Origin: Thermofilum sp.
GTDB lineage: Archaea > Thermoproteota > Thermoprotei > Thermofilales > Thermofilaceae
Assembly (NCBI GenBank): GCA_020832965.1
Contig: JAJHRM010000022.1
Span: 1 to 16,955 of the forward strand
DNA length: 16,955 bases
Direction: 5' to 3'
Within the stretch, counting starts at the first letter, position 1; each line of letters starts with the position of its first letter. The notes beneath the pieces were generated by a model that worked only from the letters and a program-made list of their open reading frames with translations, had not been told where the DNA came from and searched no databases. This document shows, piece after piece, positions 1 to 7,267 of this stretch. A program made the position numbers and the translations under genes.

Positions 1-396
1 CTGCTGAGGGCCCCCTCGCTCGCCGAGCGGCCTTCGTTCATCGAGCTGGCCGGCTACGAGGACTTGAGGGACCCGAGCGGCTGCGCGGTTGTAGCGGACC
101 TCTACGAGCTGGTGGAGTTCGCGAGGGATACTGCGCGGGAGGTTGAGCTGGGGGGCGGGCTGGCGCTGCTCATGCTCTCCGAGCACGAGGGAGAGGAGGG
201 CGTTGAGGAGACGGTGGCGCTGGGCTGGCTGCGGAGGCTCGGCCTCCAACCGTACAGGCTGAGGGTCTCGGGCCACTACTACCCCCACGAGCTCGCCAAG
301 CTAATTCAGATGGCGAAGCCGAAGGAGCTCGTACCCGTCCACACCGAGGATCCCGCGCTTATGCTTGAGATGTTCCGTAGGCTGAGTAATCTTTGA
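1..396 (+). CDS. Metallo-beta-lactamase/beta-CASP family protein, C-terminal fragment
   Basis: The reading frame is open from the first base, so the start lies outside the window; 131 residues are visible. Two histidine motifs near the end resemble the C-terminal motifs of beta-CASP metallo-beta-lactamases (RNase J, CPSF-like). They are VSGHYYPHEL, with His at visible residue 92, and PKELVPVHTED, with His at 114, separated by the usual helix. Members of this family are zinc-dependent nucleases acting on RNA or DNA, with a beta-CASP domain inserted in the metallo-beta-lactamase fold. The catalytic HxHxDH motif would lie upstream and cannot be checked here, so nuclease activity is inferred. The gene ends in TGA two bases before the end of the oppositely oriented gene at 399. 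Codon use is GC-rich, as in the GC-rich genes of the window. It could instead be a non-RNase metallo-beta-lactamase protein with a similar tail. Confidence 0.72.
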   Translation: MLRAPSLAERPSFIELAGYEDLRDPSGCAVVADLYELVEFARDTAREVELGGGLALLMLSEHEGEEGVEETVALGWLRRLGLQPYRLRVSGHYYPHELAKLIQMAKPKELVPVHTEDPALMLEMFRRLSNL

Positions 397-398
397 GA

Positions 399-1190
399 CT
401 ACTGCCCCTTCGCTTGCTCTTGAGCAGAGGGCTTTATAGATATGGTGCTGGTATCGAGTGCTTTCGCTAGGTATTTTACCAGTTCTATTGTTATCGAAAT
501 CACCATTTCAGTAGTAATCTTTGGTGCAGGACCTGGATGAGGTCCTCCGTAGTGGACGAACTCCTTAAGCTTGTTTATTAACCCTTTGAGCTTTTCTGGG
601 AATTTCTCACTCTCTTCCCTAACCTCTATCACTGGTATGAATTCATCTAACAATACTTGGAGCGAGTTTCTCACGGAAACTCTTGCGCCTTCAATGTCTC
701 CCTCCTCTAACCGGAAATTGGCATCCCATAGGTAGCTGACGGCCTTGTTGAGCGCTGCTTGTTTAAGGCATAACATAAGTAAGTTTGTTTGGATTCTCGA
801 AAGGCTTTCAAGAACATTTCTAGCATCATAAGTTAAAGGTCTTATTTCGAAGGGCAGTAACGGCATCCCTTCATAGGCGGTGAGAATAACAGCTATCCGG
901 TAATTAACGCCTATATTAAGTCCTGATGCGAGGTCTACCGGAATGCATATGCATTTATACCAATTATTATAGTAAAGATATGTATCGATTTTTAACGAAA
1001 GTTCTCTAAATGGTTTGAATTTATTTATCAGCTTACCGCTTTCGTCTCTAACCTCAATAATGTAAAATTTTATACTTCCGCCCTCCTTTATGTGAGGAAG
1101 AAGACTGCAAACATCATTTATATTTGCATAATAGCTTCCATTTTTAAATCCTATAATATTGGCAACGACGAGCACGGGCATTCGGCTCAT
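399..1190 (-). CDS. Unrecognised protein with helical HEPN/Abi-like C-terminal domain
   Basis: I do not recognise the full-length family. I chose the ATG at 1190 (MSRMPVLVVAN...) because a TATA-like ACATAAAG lies about 18 nt upstream. An in-frame GTG at 1226 would add 12 residues. Residues 1 to about 120 look like a beta-rich domain. The rest is helical: an amphipathic helix after GDIEGARVSVRNSL, then the pattern KLKEFVHYGGPHPGP..ITTEM followed by a long helix. That pattern (helix, conserved H/G loop, I-T-x-E, helix) resembles C-terminal HEPN-like domains of abortive-infection-type proteins. This is family resemblance from memory, and no RX4-6H RNase motif is evident. The 5' half is clearly AT-richer than its surroundings, which may indicate transfer. 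It converges on the beta-CASP gene and lies downstream of the broken gene 1261-2688 on the same strand. Confidence 0.75.
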   Translation of the reverse strand: MSRMPVLVVANIIGFKNGSYYANINDVCSLLPHIKEGGSIKFYIIEVRDESGKLINKFKPFRELSLKIDTYLYYNNWYKCICIPVDLASGLNIGVNYRIAVILTAYEGMPLLPFEIRPLTYDARNVLESLSRIQTNLLMLCLKQAALNKAVSYLWDANFRLEEGDIEGARVSVRNSLQVLLDEFIPVIEVREESEKFPEKLKGLINKLKEFVHYGGPHPGPAPKITTEMVISITIELVKYLAKALDTSTISIKPSAQEQAKGQ

Positions 1191-1260
1191 CTTAAGACTC
1201 TTTGCTGCTTTATGTCCTTTGTCCACTGGCGCGCGCTGAAGGAAAGGCGAAAACAGCGCG

Positions 1261-2140
1261 CTAACGTGTATCGTCTCTATTCATTAAAGAATGGTTTATT
1301 TTCTCTAGAAATTCCTTCGAATTGCTAGCTAATATTTTGATTTTATCATCTAGGCTGGTCATTTCAACGGTTTCCCCTCGCTTCCACACGCTGTAAGTCT
1401 TCCTGACGGCAGCGGCTCCGGGTAGGAGCCACCCGTTTACGTAGAAGATGCGCTTCGCGTAGAGCTTCCTGCACGCATCGGAAAGGACTCGCGTAAGCGT
1501 CGCAACCTTCTCCGCTTCCCTTATCCTCTTCGCTCTCTTCAGCGCGCCGCAGTCCTTTAGATCTGACGTACTTGAGGCGCAGCGTGTACAGCCACCGCCT
1601 CCTCTTCCTTAGCTCCGCGATGAGGTTGTCGAGCACCTGCTTGTAGGGCGTACCCCATGTGGTTTTCAGCTTCTCGAGCTGGTAGAGGTAGGGCGAGATC
1701 GCCCGTACGGCGCAGTCGATCATCAGGTCGCTTCTCTCCGCTGTGATAGGAGGATACGTGTTGATGAGGCAGTATGTGGCGGCGTCCAGCAGGTGGTGGA
1801 GTGTTGCCAGCATCAACGCGTCGTCGGGTACCTCGAGCAAGTACCCCTCTTCGAAGGAGGGGTTCACGAGCGGCTCCCACTCGAACTTTTCTCTCTCCTC
1901 GCGGCTGGTTCCCAAGAACCTTCCGGTTCTAGTATCGTAAATGTCGCCGGACTCCAGCCACAGAGCCCTCAGCAGGCGGTTAAAGCTCGCGGGGTCGGGT
2001 TTCACGCCGAGATCGTGCTCGCCGTACGCTCGATCGATTACTTCATCTATCCTCTCCAGGAGCCCTGGGGTCTTGACGATACCTGGGACCTCTCTGCGGA
2101 GTCTCTCATAGACGGCCCTATGAACCCTCCAGGAGGGCAC
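1261..2140 (-). pseudogene. Frameshifted unrecognised gene (3' part of 1261-2688)
   Basis: Translation from a GTG at 2140 begins MPSWRVHRAV and looks coding to about residue 190 (RLKYVR). There the frame degenerates into low-complexity arginine/serine-rich sequence that would stop at 1364. A shift of one base near 1561-1575 opens a clean frame, DLKDCGALKRAKRIREAEKV..., which runs through 1364 and ends in TAG at 1261. Removing one base gives 292 residues with no other defect. Possible metal-binding residues are H7, H42-D43, and H115-H116 with D119 (HHLLD). Their arrangement is loosely like HD-type or zinc-phospholipase/S1-P1 enzymes, but I cannot assign a family. The frame overlaps the preceding reading frame (2047-2688) by 94 nt, and the overlapping tail of that frame looks non-coding. 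Both parts may therefore be one original gene of 475 codons. The shift could be mutation, sequencing error or recoding. Confidence 0.6.
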
Positions 2141-2688
2141 TTGAATGCCCGAAACGGTGCTAAAGGGTTCAGAACCATGCGGATCGCCTCAGCGATCTCC
2201 GCGGCGAGAGCCTCCTCCGCCCCGACGCCCGGGTGTAGCAGCTCCAGTTTCCGCGCCAGCGTCTCCCTCGAGAGGGGCCAAGGCCACTCGCGCCTCTCCG
2301 AGAATGCGAGAATGAGCTGCGCAACTTCGTCCAACTCCTCCTTTCTCGGAACCCAGGCGGAGAGCAGGTGCTTCAGCTCCTCCCAGAAGCTGCGGGGCAG
2401 CCCGAAGAACGAAGAGGCACTCGGCGGTGACATCGCGTCGAGCAGCCGGAGGACGGGGAAGCTGAACTTCCTCCAGGAGCCGGGCTCCTCCGAGGGGCTC
2501 CACAGGGAGAGCTCGCGGCTGACGGGCCCCACACCCCTCCTTAAGCCCCAGACTTCGCCCTCCGGCACTCTCCGTTGCGCCAACCACGCGAGCGCGAAGA
2601 GCTCGCCGAGCCTACCGGCGATGTGGCGCCTAAGGCTGAGCCACGAGCCGCTCGGGAGCTCGACAACTACTTCGCTACCCCCGCTCAC
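2047..2688 (-). CDS. Unrecognised protein, probably N-terminal part of frameshifted gene
   Basis: It starts at a GTG (2688) with a near-consensus archaeal TATA box, CTTTATAAG (2708-2716), 19 nt upstream. The spacing matches other promoters in this window and suggests a leaderless mRNA. The product (213 residues as read) is tryptophan- and leucine-rich and mostly helical after residue 75 (FPVLRLLDAM..., then EELKHLLSAW). I recognise no family. The last 30 or so residues, from KCPPGG onward, look like out-of-frame translation and overlap the start of the next frame (MPSWRVHR...). A one-base shift near 2135 would join the two as ...NPLAPFRAF/QVPSWRVHR.... The complete span 1261-2688 is exactly 476 codons once this shift and the opposite one near 1565 cancel. 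As written it is either a truncated gene or two overlapping genes. Confidence 0.62.
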   Translation of the reverse strand: MSGGSEVVVELPSGSWLSLRRHIAGRLGELFALAWLAQRRVPEGEVWGLRRGVGPVSRELSLWSPSEEPGSWRKFSFPVLRLLDAMSPPSASSFFGLPRSFWEELKHLLSAWVPRKEELDEVAQLILAFSERREWPWPLSRETLARKLELLHPGVGAEEALAAEIAEAIRMVLNPLAPFRAFKCPPGGFIGPSMRDSAERSQVSSRPQGSWRG

Positions 2689-2707
2689 AAGACGTTAAGC
2701 GCCGAGG

Positions 2708-2716
2708 CTTATAAAG
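2708..2716 (-). promoter_or_regulatory. TATA box for the 2688 start
   Basis: CTTTATAAG on the minus strand with 19 nt between its 3' end and the GTG start codon at 2688. This is the best TATA match in the window. Its spacing equals that of the CTGATAAGC boxes at 7287, 7968 and 11990, which implies transcription starting at or within a few bases of the start codon. Confidence 0.7.
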
Positions 2717-2902
2717 GCCTTAACGCAGCGCAAACTGAGCTTAACCTTCTAAGAACTGTGACTCCCACAAAAACTGTGGCCTCCTAAGCTAGGTTACTGT
2801 GACGTTCACGCTCGTGGAAGCCTTTTGACCATTCATGCGCGTAGACAGTCGACCAGCATGCCACGTTACCGTACATTTGGGCGTTGCGCAGTAACGCGCC
2901 AT

Positions 2903-2910
2903 CCTTAACA
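2903..2910 (+). promoter_or_regulatory. TATA-like element for the 2930 start
   Basis: CCTTAACA lies 19 nt before the ATG at 2930. It resembles the CCTTAAAA element at the same distance before the gene at 8370. This supports the ATG at 2930 over the in-frame ATG two codons later. Confidence 0.5.
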
Positions 2911-2929
2911 TATCGCTAAGAAAGACGCT

Positions 2930-3915
2930 ATGGGGATGGCGGAAGAGGGCGTAATAAAGGAGGTCTTTAATCACATCCTGGCGGAGCTGGAGATCTTCAA
3001 CATCCAAACCTCGATAAGGAGAGCCAACTTGGATAGGCTTGTGAAAGCCCACGACTCTATTCACGAGCTCATGTACCTAGCCCCGCTCTGCCTTAGCAGC
3101 AGAGCGAGCTGGCACCAGAGGTCCGCGTTCCTCACTTACCATTTCGAGGCTTTCTTCGCCGCTCACAGGTCGCTCATAGAGGCTTTAGCCGGCTACCACA
3201 ACGCGGCGTACACACGCTCTTGAGGAATACGCTCGAGCTGCTGATCAGGGGTGCTTTCTGGGAGTGCATGGCCCACAAGAGGTTCAGGGAGAACGCGGAA
3301 GTTTTGAAGGAAAAGGCTAAGAAGATGAAAATTGACGGACGGAAAGTAAGCATCCTAGATTTCTTTAACGACGCTTTCAAACTGAAGTCGGAGAAGGAGG
3401 AGGAGCTCGAGAGAGTATCGGGCGGCATCTTCGATATTCTCGCCCCCATCTTCGAGGATAAGGAGCTTAGGAGGCTGGTCCCCGACCTCAAAACCATTGT
3501 TGAACAGCTTGAGAGCTGGGAGATCCTCCACCCGATCCCGAACCCGGTGGAAACGATCTACGAGGGCATCTACGGGGAGCTCTCCAAGGACGTTCACGTG
3601 ATCCCCGATAGGACCGACATCGGGAGGAGGCTTCTCCGGGAGGAGAACCTCTTCGAAACGGTCGTCATACCGGAGGAGCTGGACAAGTTCCTAGAGCTGC
3701 TCCGCAAAGTCATGGATGTGGGGGTTGTCGTCGAGCTAAATATCCTAAGCGAGTGGATCAAGCTGGACGGGGAAGTTAGAGCTAAACTGAGGGAGAGGTT
3801 GCCCGCTCTTAAGAACCTAGAGCTGAGCTACGGTTACCAGTGCTTAGAGGAGCATCTGAAAGGGGATGAAATCAGCGCGCCGGCAAGCACGCACCCCCCC
3901 AACCCCCTCCTATAG
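2930..3915 (+). pseudogene. Frameshifted unrecognised helical protein
   Basis: Two reading frames abut. The first (2930-3223) reads MGMAEEGVIKEVF... to ALAGYHNAAYTRS and stops. The second continues from about 3212 as TLLRNTLELLIRGAFWECM... to a TAG at 3915. Joined as ALAGYHNAAYTLLRNTLELL they make one continuous amphipathic helix pair, so this is one gene of 327 residues. The shift falls in an ACACAC run (about 3209-3214), where an extra AC dinucleotide explains it exactly. The product is helical throughout, with a charged lysine/glutamate segment around residues 115-155. The central pattern LLRNTLELLIRGAFWEC...HKRFR recalls helical archaeal proteins I have seen without an assigned function. 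The tail APASTHPPNPLL is low complexity. With the shift, translation would stop at residue 97. Confidence 0.68.
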
Positions 3916-4569
3916 TGCAGCAGCAGGCGCGTAGAGCGCGCAGCGAGAAACAGGTGGGACGAGTTAATGCCCAACGCGCTTTACGCGATGCGATTTGCAC
4001 CGGCATGCGCGCTGCGCCGTTTCTGGCTCGCATGTTTCTAGCAGTGCTTCTCCGTATGCTTCTCCTTTGGCTAGTATAGGGCTTCTTTGAATTTGATCAT
4101 TGTTTTAGCGTTTTCTGGTAGCCGAGTGCACTCCTTGTTTTTACACCTGTTAGCGCGCTAAGCTGAAAGCGTGCAACGCCCCGATCGCGCGCTTTATTTT
4201 CGCGCTACCGGCGCTACCCTGGTCGCTCACTGCAGTAAAACATTTATTCGGCTGGGCGCGACCACGCTACGGTGGCAGAGCGGCGACCCTGTGCATACAT
4301 GTGAAGTGCGAGGACGGAGTGCTGGTAGCGTCCGACAGCAGGACGGCCTACGCGCGTGCCCTTTAGGAGGTTAGCGCGCTGGTAATGCGTAACATTGTAG
4401 CTTTCCTTAATAAGATCAAGCCAGCGTTTAAGGAATCCTGAGGAGCACGAAGCAACGTGCTTCCTTTGGAATATGTTTTACGGTACAATCCCGCAAGCTC
4501 CCCGAAGCTGCCAGTGCAGTCCGTGCGCTATTCGAGGGTTGCGTGCGTGAGCTGGCGAGCTTAGCGAGC
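3916..4569. other. Gene-free stretch with coding debris
   Basis: No intact gene is visible in this stretch. It holds a candidate minus-strand relic (about 3967-4150), a plus-strand proteasome-beta-like scrap (4286-4366), and an 18-codon plus-strand frame (4385-4441). A perfect 6-bp hairpin with a 3-nt loop lies at 4449-4463 (GAAGCA-ACG-TGCTTC). Two copies of the palindrome AGCGCGCT lie at 4152 and 4373, and a short direct repeat overlaps the right end. It looks like decayed genic DNA rather than a simple promoter region. Confidence 0.6.
4286..4366 (+). pseudogene. Proteasome-beta-like Ntn hydrolase remnant (N-terminal scrap)
   Basis: The frame reads ATLCIHVKCEDGVLVASD followed by SRTAYARAL and then TAG. 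It matches the N-terminal strand pair of proteasome beta/HslV-type subunits, where a threonine nucleophile begins TTT-x-hydrophobic, followed by K-C-x-D-G-V-V-x-A-S/A-D-x-R. Here the candidate nucleophile Thr is preceded by only one residue of the usual run. The frame has no start codon in register. A GTG at 4272, downstream of a TATA-like element shared with position 12116, is in another frame. Only about 26 residues of a family normally around 200 long remain, so this is a relic. The match is from memory of the family signature and the fragment is short, so it could be chance. Confidence 0.42.
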
Positions 4570-4586
4570 TTAGCTGGCGAGCTTAG
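4551..4586. repeat. Short imperfect tandem repeat
   Basis: GCTGGCGAGCTTAG occurs at 4551-4564 and again at 4573-4586, with CGAGCTTA between them, giving a 22-bp period. It spans the 3' end of the minus-strand gene ending at 4570, so its last codons (AKLAS) and stop come from the repeat. Slippage may have altered that C-terminus. Confidence 0.75.
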
Positions 4587-6016
4587 CTTGGCTCCCCTCG
4601 CTGCACTCCTTGAGCCTTTCCCTTATCTCGCGCGGCAGCTTTTCAGGAAGGGGGCCTACCACGATGAGGAAGGCCCACTCGGACGGCTTGAACCTGTACT
4701 GCTCGGGAACTTCCCCTTCTACCGCTTTGTCCATGTAACCGTGAAACTCATCCTCCTCCCTCGGGAGCTTCAGGACCCCCTGCAGCAGCGCGTTGAGGGC
4801 GCTCAGGTAGAAGCCGAGCCAGATCTTCTCAGCTGGCGTGAGGTCTTTAAGGCGGTACGCCACCCAGACGAGCCAGCTTCTCGAGTAGGCGAGGGGTGTG
4901 TGGACCCCCAGCGCGAACGTCATGAGGGGCTTCTCCCTCACTATGGGGTCGGTCCAGAGGACGAGCCCCCTCCAGTGATAGCGAGTACAAAGAAGACCGT
5001 CCAACAGGGTTACGGGCTCGTAGTCGAACAGCTTATAGAGATCGGTTTTCCAGTAGAAGTAGTGAATTTCGCGGCCTCCCCGCTTCTCGATAAAGACTTT
5101 CACCGGATCCCTATCTATCAGGACTATCTCTCCGCCTGAGGGTGTAGATCGGCACCCCGTCAACGTAGCCCACCACCTCCAGGTCCTCGAGGTTAACGAT
5201 CCGAACCCCTTTCTCAGCCAACGCCTCCAGCTCCTCCAGAGCTTTAGCTACGCTCAAAGCTTCCTCGAGCAGGTTGCTTGGGTCGCCGCCAGTTACAAGC
5301 TTGTAATGGGCTTCCTTAACATACTCTCGGATAACCAGCAGGCCTTCCGCCTTCAAGCCACCCCCGCCCGCTCGCCCCGCCGCAGCGAACCCGTAAACCT
5401 TTTCCAGCTCGCCAACAGTCTTCAAAACCTGCAGGAGATCGTTCACCTCGCAGCCACTACCTCGCGAGCGCGCAGCTTCCAGCGCTTTAACTAGCTCGCC
5501 GAGCCGGGCCTTCCAATACTCTACTAAAGATAGATTGGCATTTCTCCAGGCCTCTCTGTAAAGATTTTCATATTCTGTCCCTCTAACGCTATTAAGTTTT
5601 AACTCTAGCGCTTTTATCAATTTTATAAGCTCATCTCTTTCTTCTTCCCTTCTAACTTTTAACTTAAAAGCGTCTGGATTTATAAGAGCCGATTTATCGA
5701 TAGTTTCTTCTAGCTTTATTATTTTCTGTAGAACGTCAAGCTCATGCAAATCAATCTCTATACTAGCTCTATCTTTTTCCGATTCTTTGAAAGGTGCAAG
5801 CCCGCGCTCATGGATGATCACACGCACGCTTGGAACACAAAAGTAAATAATTTTACTGATATTTCTAGTTGACCTTTCTTCATCACTTAGTTTAGTAAAC
5901 AAATCTGGCAAAGCACTATATGTTAATATATTGGTTAGTCTACGATAATCTTCACTTTTTATTGATCTATTCTGCTGATACATAGCTTGATTACTAATTG
6001 TGTTTCTGCTAATCAT
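4570..6016 (-). pseudogene. Frameshifted unrecognised protein with chimeric base composition
   Basis: The upstream frame starts at an ATG (6016) behind a strong Shine-Dalgarno, GAGGTGAT, 5 nt before the start. It reads to ...VVGYVDGVPIYTLRRRD and stops at 5111. The downstream frame becomes coding at SGGEIVLIDRDPVKVFIEK... and ends at 4570. Joining them at about 5137 gives VPIYTLSGGEIVLIDRDPVK, a natural beta-hairpin. The span minus one base is exactly 482 codons, so one extra base explains the break. Residues 1 to about 165 are AT-rich coding with long charged helices (coiled-coil-like, about 90-190). The rest is strongly GC-rich and includes an Ala/Gly-rich linker. The C-terminal portion (about 295-480) has aromatic-rich strands and helices (YHWRGLVLW, SWLVWVAYRL) that I cannot assign. 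It overlaps the upstream gene by 8 nt, so the two were translated as an operon. Confidence 0.68.
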
Positions 6017-6689
6017 TTGTCATCACCTCTAGGTTGCTCACTATTGAGCACGCTTTTTTCTCCATCTCATATATATAATTTTTGAGATTATCGATTCCCG
6101 CTGTATGTTTTACGCTTCTACGTACTCTTAACCAATAGAGTTTTTCTACATCTCTGCTTGCAGGTTCTATATCTATGTCTATGAGATCTTTCTCTTCTCT
6201 TGAACCGAAATCTCGTAAATAGATACCAAAATATAGAGCTGTAATTTTTTCGTTTATAATTTTTTCTAATAAATCTAATTTATCTTTACCAAAAAATCCA
6301 ATTATAGTACTTTTAGCTCCATATTTGCTTTCAAAATAGAGTATTAAAGTAATGTCGAAGTCGAATATTTGTGTGTTTTCATCAAATTCCCTTAACTTTT
6401 TTGTGATTTTAATTAATTTATTAAAAATTTTTAATGCTTCTTCTGGTAATTTATTTCTTACTATTACTCTTATTATTCCATTTCCTGATATTATTCCAGT
6501 ATCGTCTCCTCTTCTCAAAATAATCATTTCCGGGAAAATTGTATGACTTGTAAAGTAATCCTCTCTGATCTCTGAAATTGGTAATTCATCAGCCTTACCC
6601 AAAGGTATTGCCTTATCAACTAGATTTGCTTCGATATCTATGATTTCAAAAGTGTGAGTAAATTCTTCAGCATGTTCTTTTATTTCCAT
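6009..6689 (-). CDS. Unrecognised AT-rich protein, first gene of a two-gene operon
   Basis: A 226-residue alpha/beta protein starting MEIKEHAEEFTHTF at an ATG. It has alternating strands (TFEIIDIEANL, MIILRRGDDTG, IIRVIVRNK, FDFDITLILYFESK) and helices (LPEEALKIFNKLIKITKKL, DKLDLLEKIINEKI). No signal peptide or membrane segment is visible and I do not recognise the family. Its codons are markedly AT-rich (many ATT, TTT, AAA) against the GC-rich surroundings. The AT-rich tract extends into the first half of the next gene, which points to acquired DNA. Its stop overlaps the next start by 8 nt, so the two proteins are probably co-translated and may act together. The promoter is weak to the eye: CTAAAGAG about 20 nt upstream is the only TATA-like candidate. 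Confidence 0.85.
   Translation of the reverse strand: MEIKEHAEEFTHTFEIIDIEANLVDKAIPLGKADELPISEIREDYFTSHTIFPEMIILRRGDDTGIISGNGIIRVIVRNKLPEEALKIFNKLIKITKKLREFDENTQIFDFDITLILYFESKYGAKSTIIGFFGKDKLDLLEKIINEKITALYFGIYLRDFGSREEKDLIDIDIEPASRDVEKLYWLRVRRSVKHTAGIDNLKNYIYEMEKKACSIVSNLEVMTND
6022..6029 (-). promoter_or_regulatory. Strong Shine-Dalgarno for the 6016 start
   Basis: GAGGTGAT on the minus strand, 5 nt before the ATG at 6016, is complementary to the typical archaeal 16S 3' end. It lies inside the end of the upstream gene and fixes the start of the downstream one, as expected for an internal operon gene. The first genes of operons here appear leaderless. Confidence 0.75.
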
Positions 6690-6949
6690 GTTTGCCGTGA
6701 AAGTTCTCTTTAGGAAGCTAAAAAACTTTACTCCCCGTGTGCTCGTGCACGTCTCATCCTCAAGAAATGATCTAATCGAGGAATGTTAAAGGAGATTTGC
6801 GCGCGCTATTCACGGAGCGCCTAGCGCGTCATATGGGCTTATTTTGATCAAGCACACCAACCAACATCGAGCGCTTGTGCGGCACTTGTTAGCAAAGAGT
6901 TTGGAAGCTGTCAGTCAGTTTCTTGGAGACAGGTACGCGCGTGCACTAT
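6690..6949. other. Intergenic region, possible debris
   Basis: It lies between the divergent-side promoter of the AT-rich operon and the end of the 105-aa gene. I see no convincing gene. A plus-strand frame around 6890-6960 reads LAKSLEAVSQFLGDRYARAL and is coding-like, but it has no start, no conserved catalytic residues and no clear family. GCGCGC clusters occur at about 6798-6825. Confidence 0.4.
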
Positions 6950-7267
6950 TTATGTCGCTTCACGCTCCCCCTCGTAGAACTCCTTTAGCGCTTTTGCCGG
7001 GTCCTCCGCGTATATGATCTTCACCGAAGCCTCCCCGCTCGCCATCCCGCCAGCGAGCTCCGCCACGTACTCGACCACCGCCTCGCCGCTCCCCGCCACC
7101 ACCGCTTTCCGCAGCCTGAGGCTCCTCACGGGGCCGGCCAGCTCCTCGATCTCCCTCCTGAACCTCTCCAGCACCGCCTCCGGCCTCTCCGCCAGCTCCA
7201 CCAGCTCGCCCCACGAGAGGTCCAGCGGCTTGAACAGGTCGCCAGCGTACAGGTAGGCCCTGCGCAC
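6950..7267 (-). CDS. Small unrecognised protein (105 aa)
   Basis: It starts with GTG (MRRAYLYAGDLF...) exactly 19 nt after a CTGATAAGC box. The product is a small soluble protein: a central helix rich in Arg/Glu (ELAERPEAVLERFRREIEEL), a strand pair (SLRLRKAVVAG.., AVVEYVAEL), an acidic linker and a C-terminal helix (AEDPAKALKEFYEGE). The GC-rich codon bias and clean boundaries indicate a real gene. The family is not recognised. Its promoter, start codon and first nine codons are duplicated at 7886-7976, where the copy diverges after MRRAYLYAG. The promoter is also shared with the 683-aa exported protein gene at 11970, which suggests the three were under common control or arose by copying of one promoter cassette. 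Confidence 0.75.
   Translation of the reverse strand: MRRAYLYAGDLFKPLDLSWGELVELAERPEAVLERFRREIEELAGPVRSLRLRKAVVAGSGEAVVEYVAELAGGMASGEASVKIIYAEDPAKALKEFYEGEREAT

Noticed and set aside
1793..2698. Long plus-strand frame of 301 codons opposite the 1261-2688 gene
   Set aside because: Ser/Pro/Arg-rich antisense translation of GC-rich coding DNA. The minus strand has the promoter, protein-like composition and compensating frames.
4543..5139. Plus-strand frame of 198 codons
   Set aside because: Antisense of the coding frame SGGEIVLIDRDPVK... on the minus strand. It has no promoter or start signal and an atypical composition.
6800..6960. Tyrosine-recombinase-like tail (SLEAVSQFLGDRYARAL)
   Set aside because: It recalls the LGH motif end of integrases, but the His/Tyr catalytic residues and upstream domain are absent.
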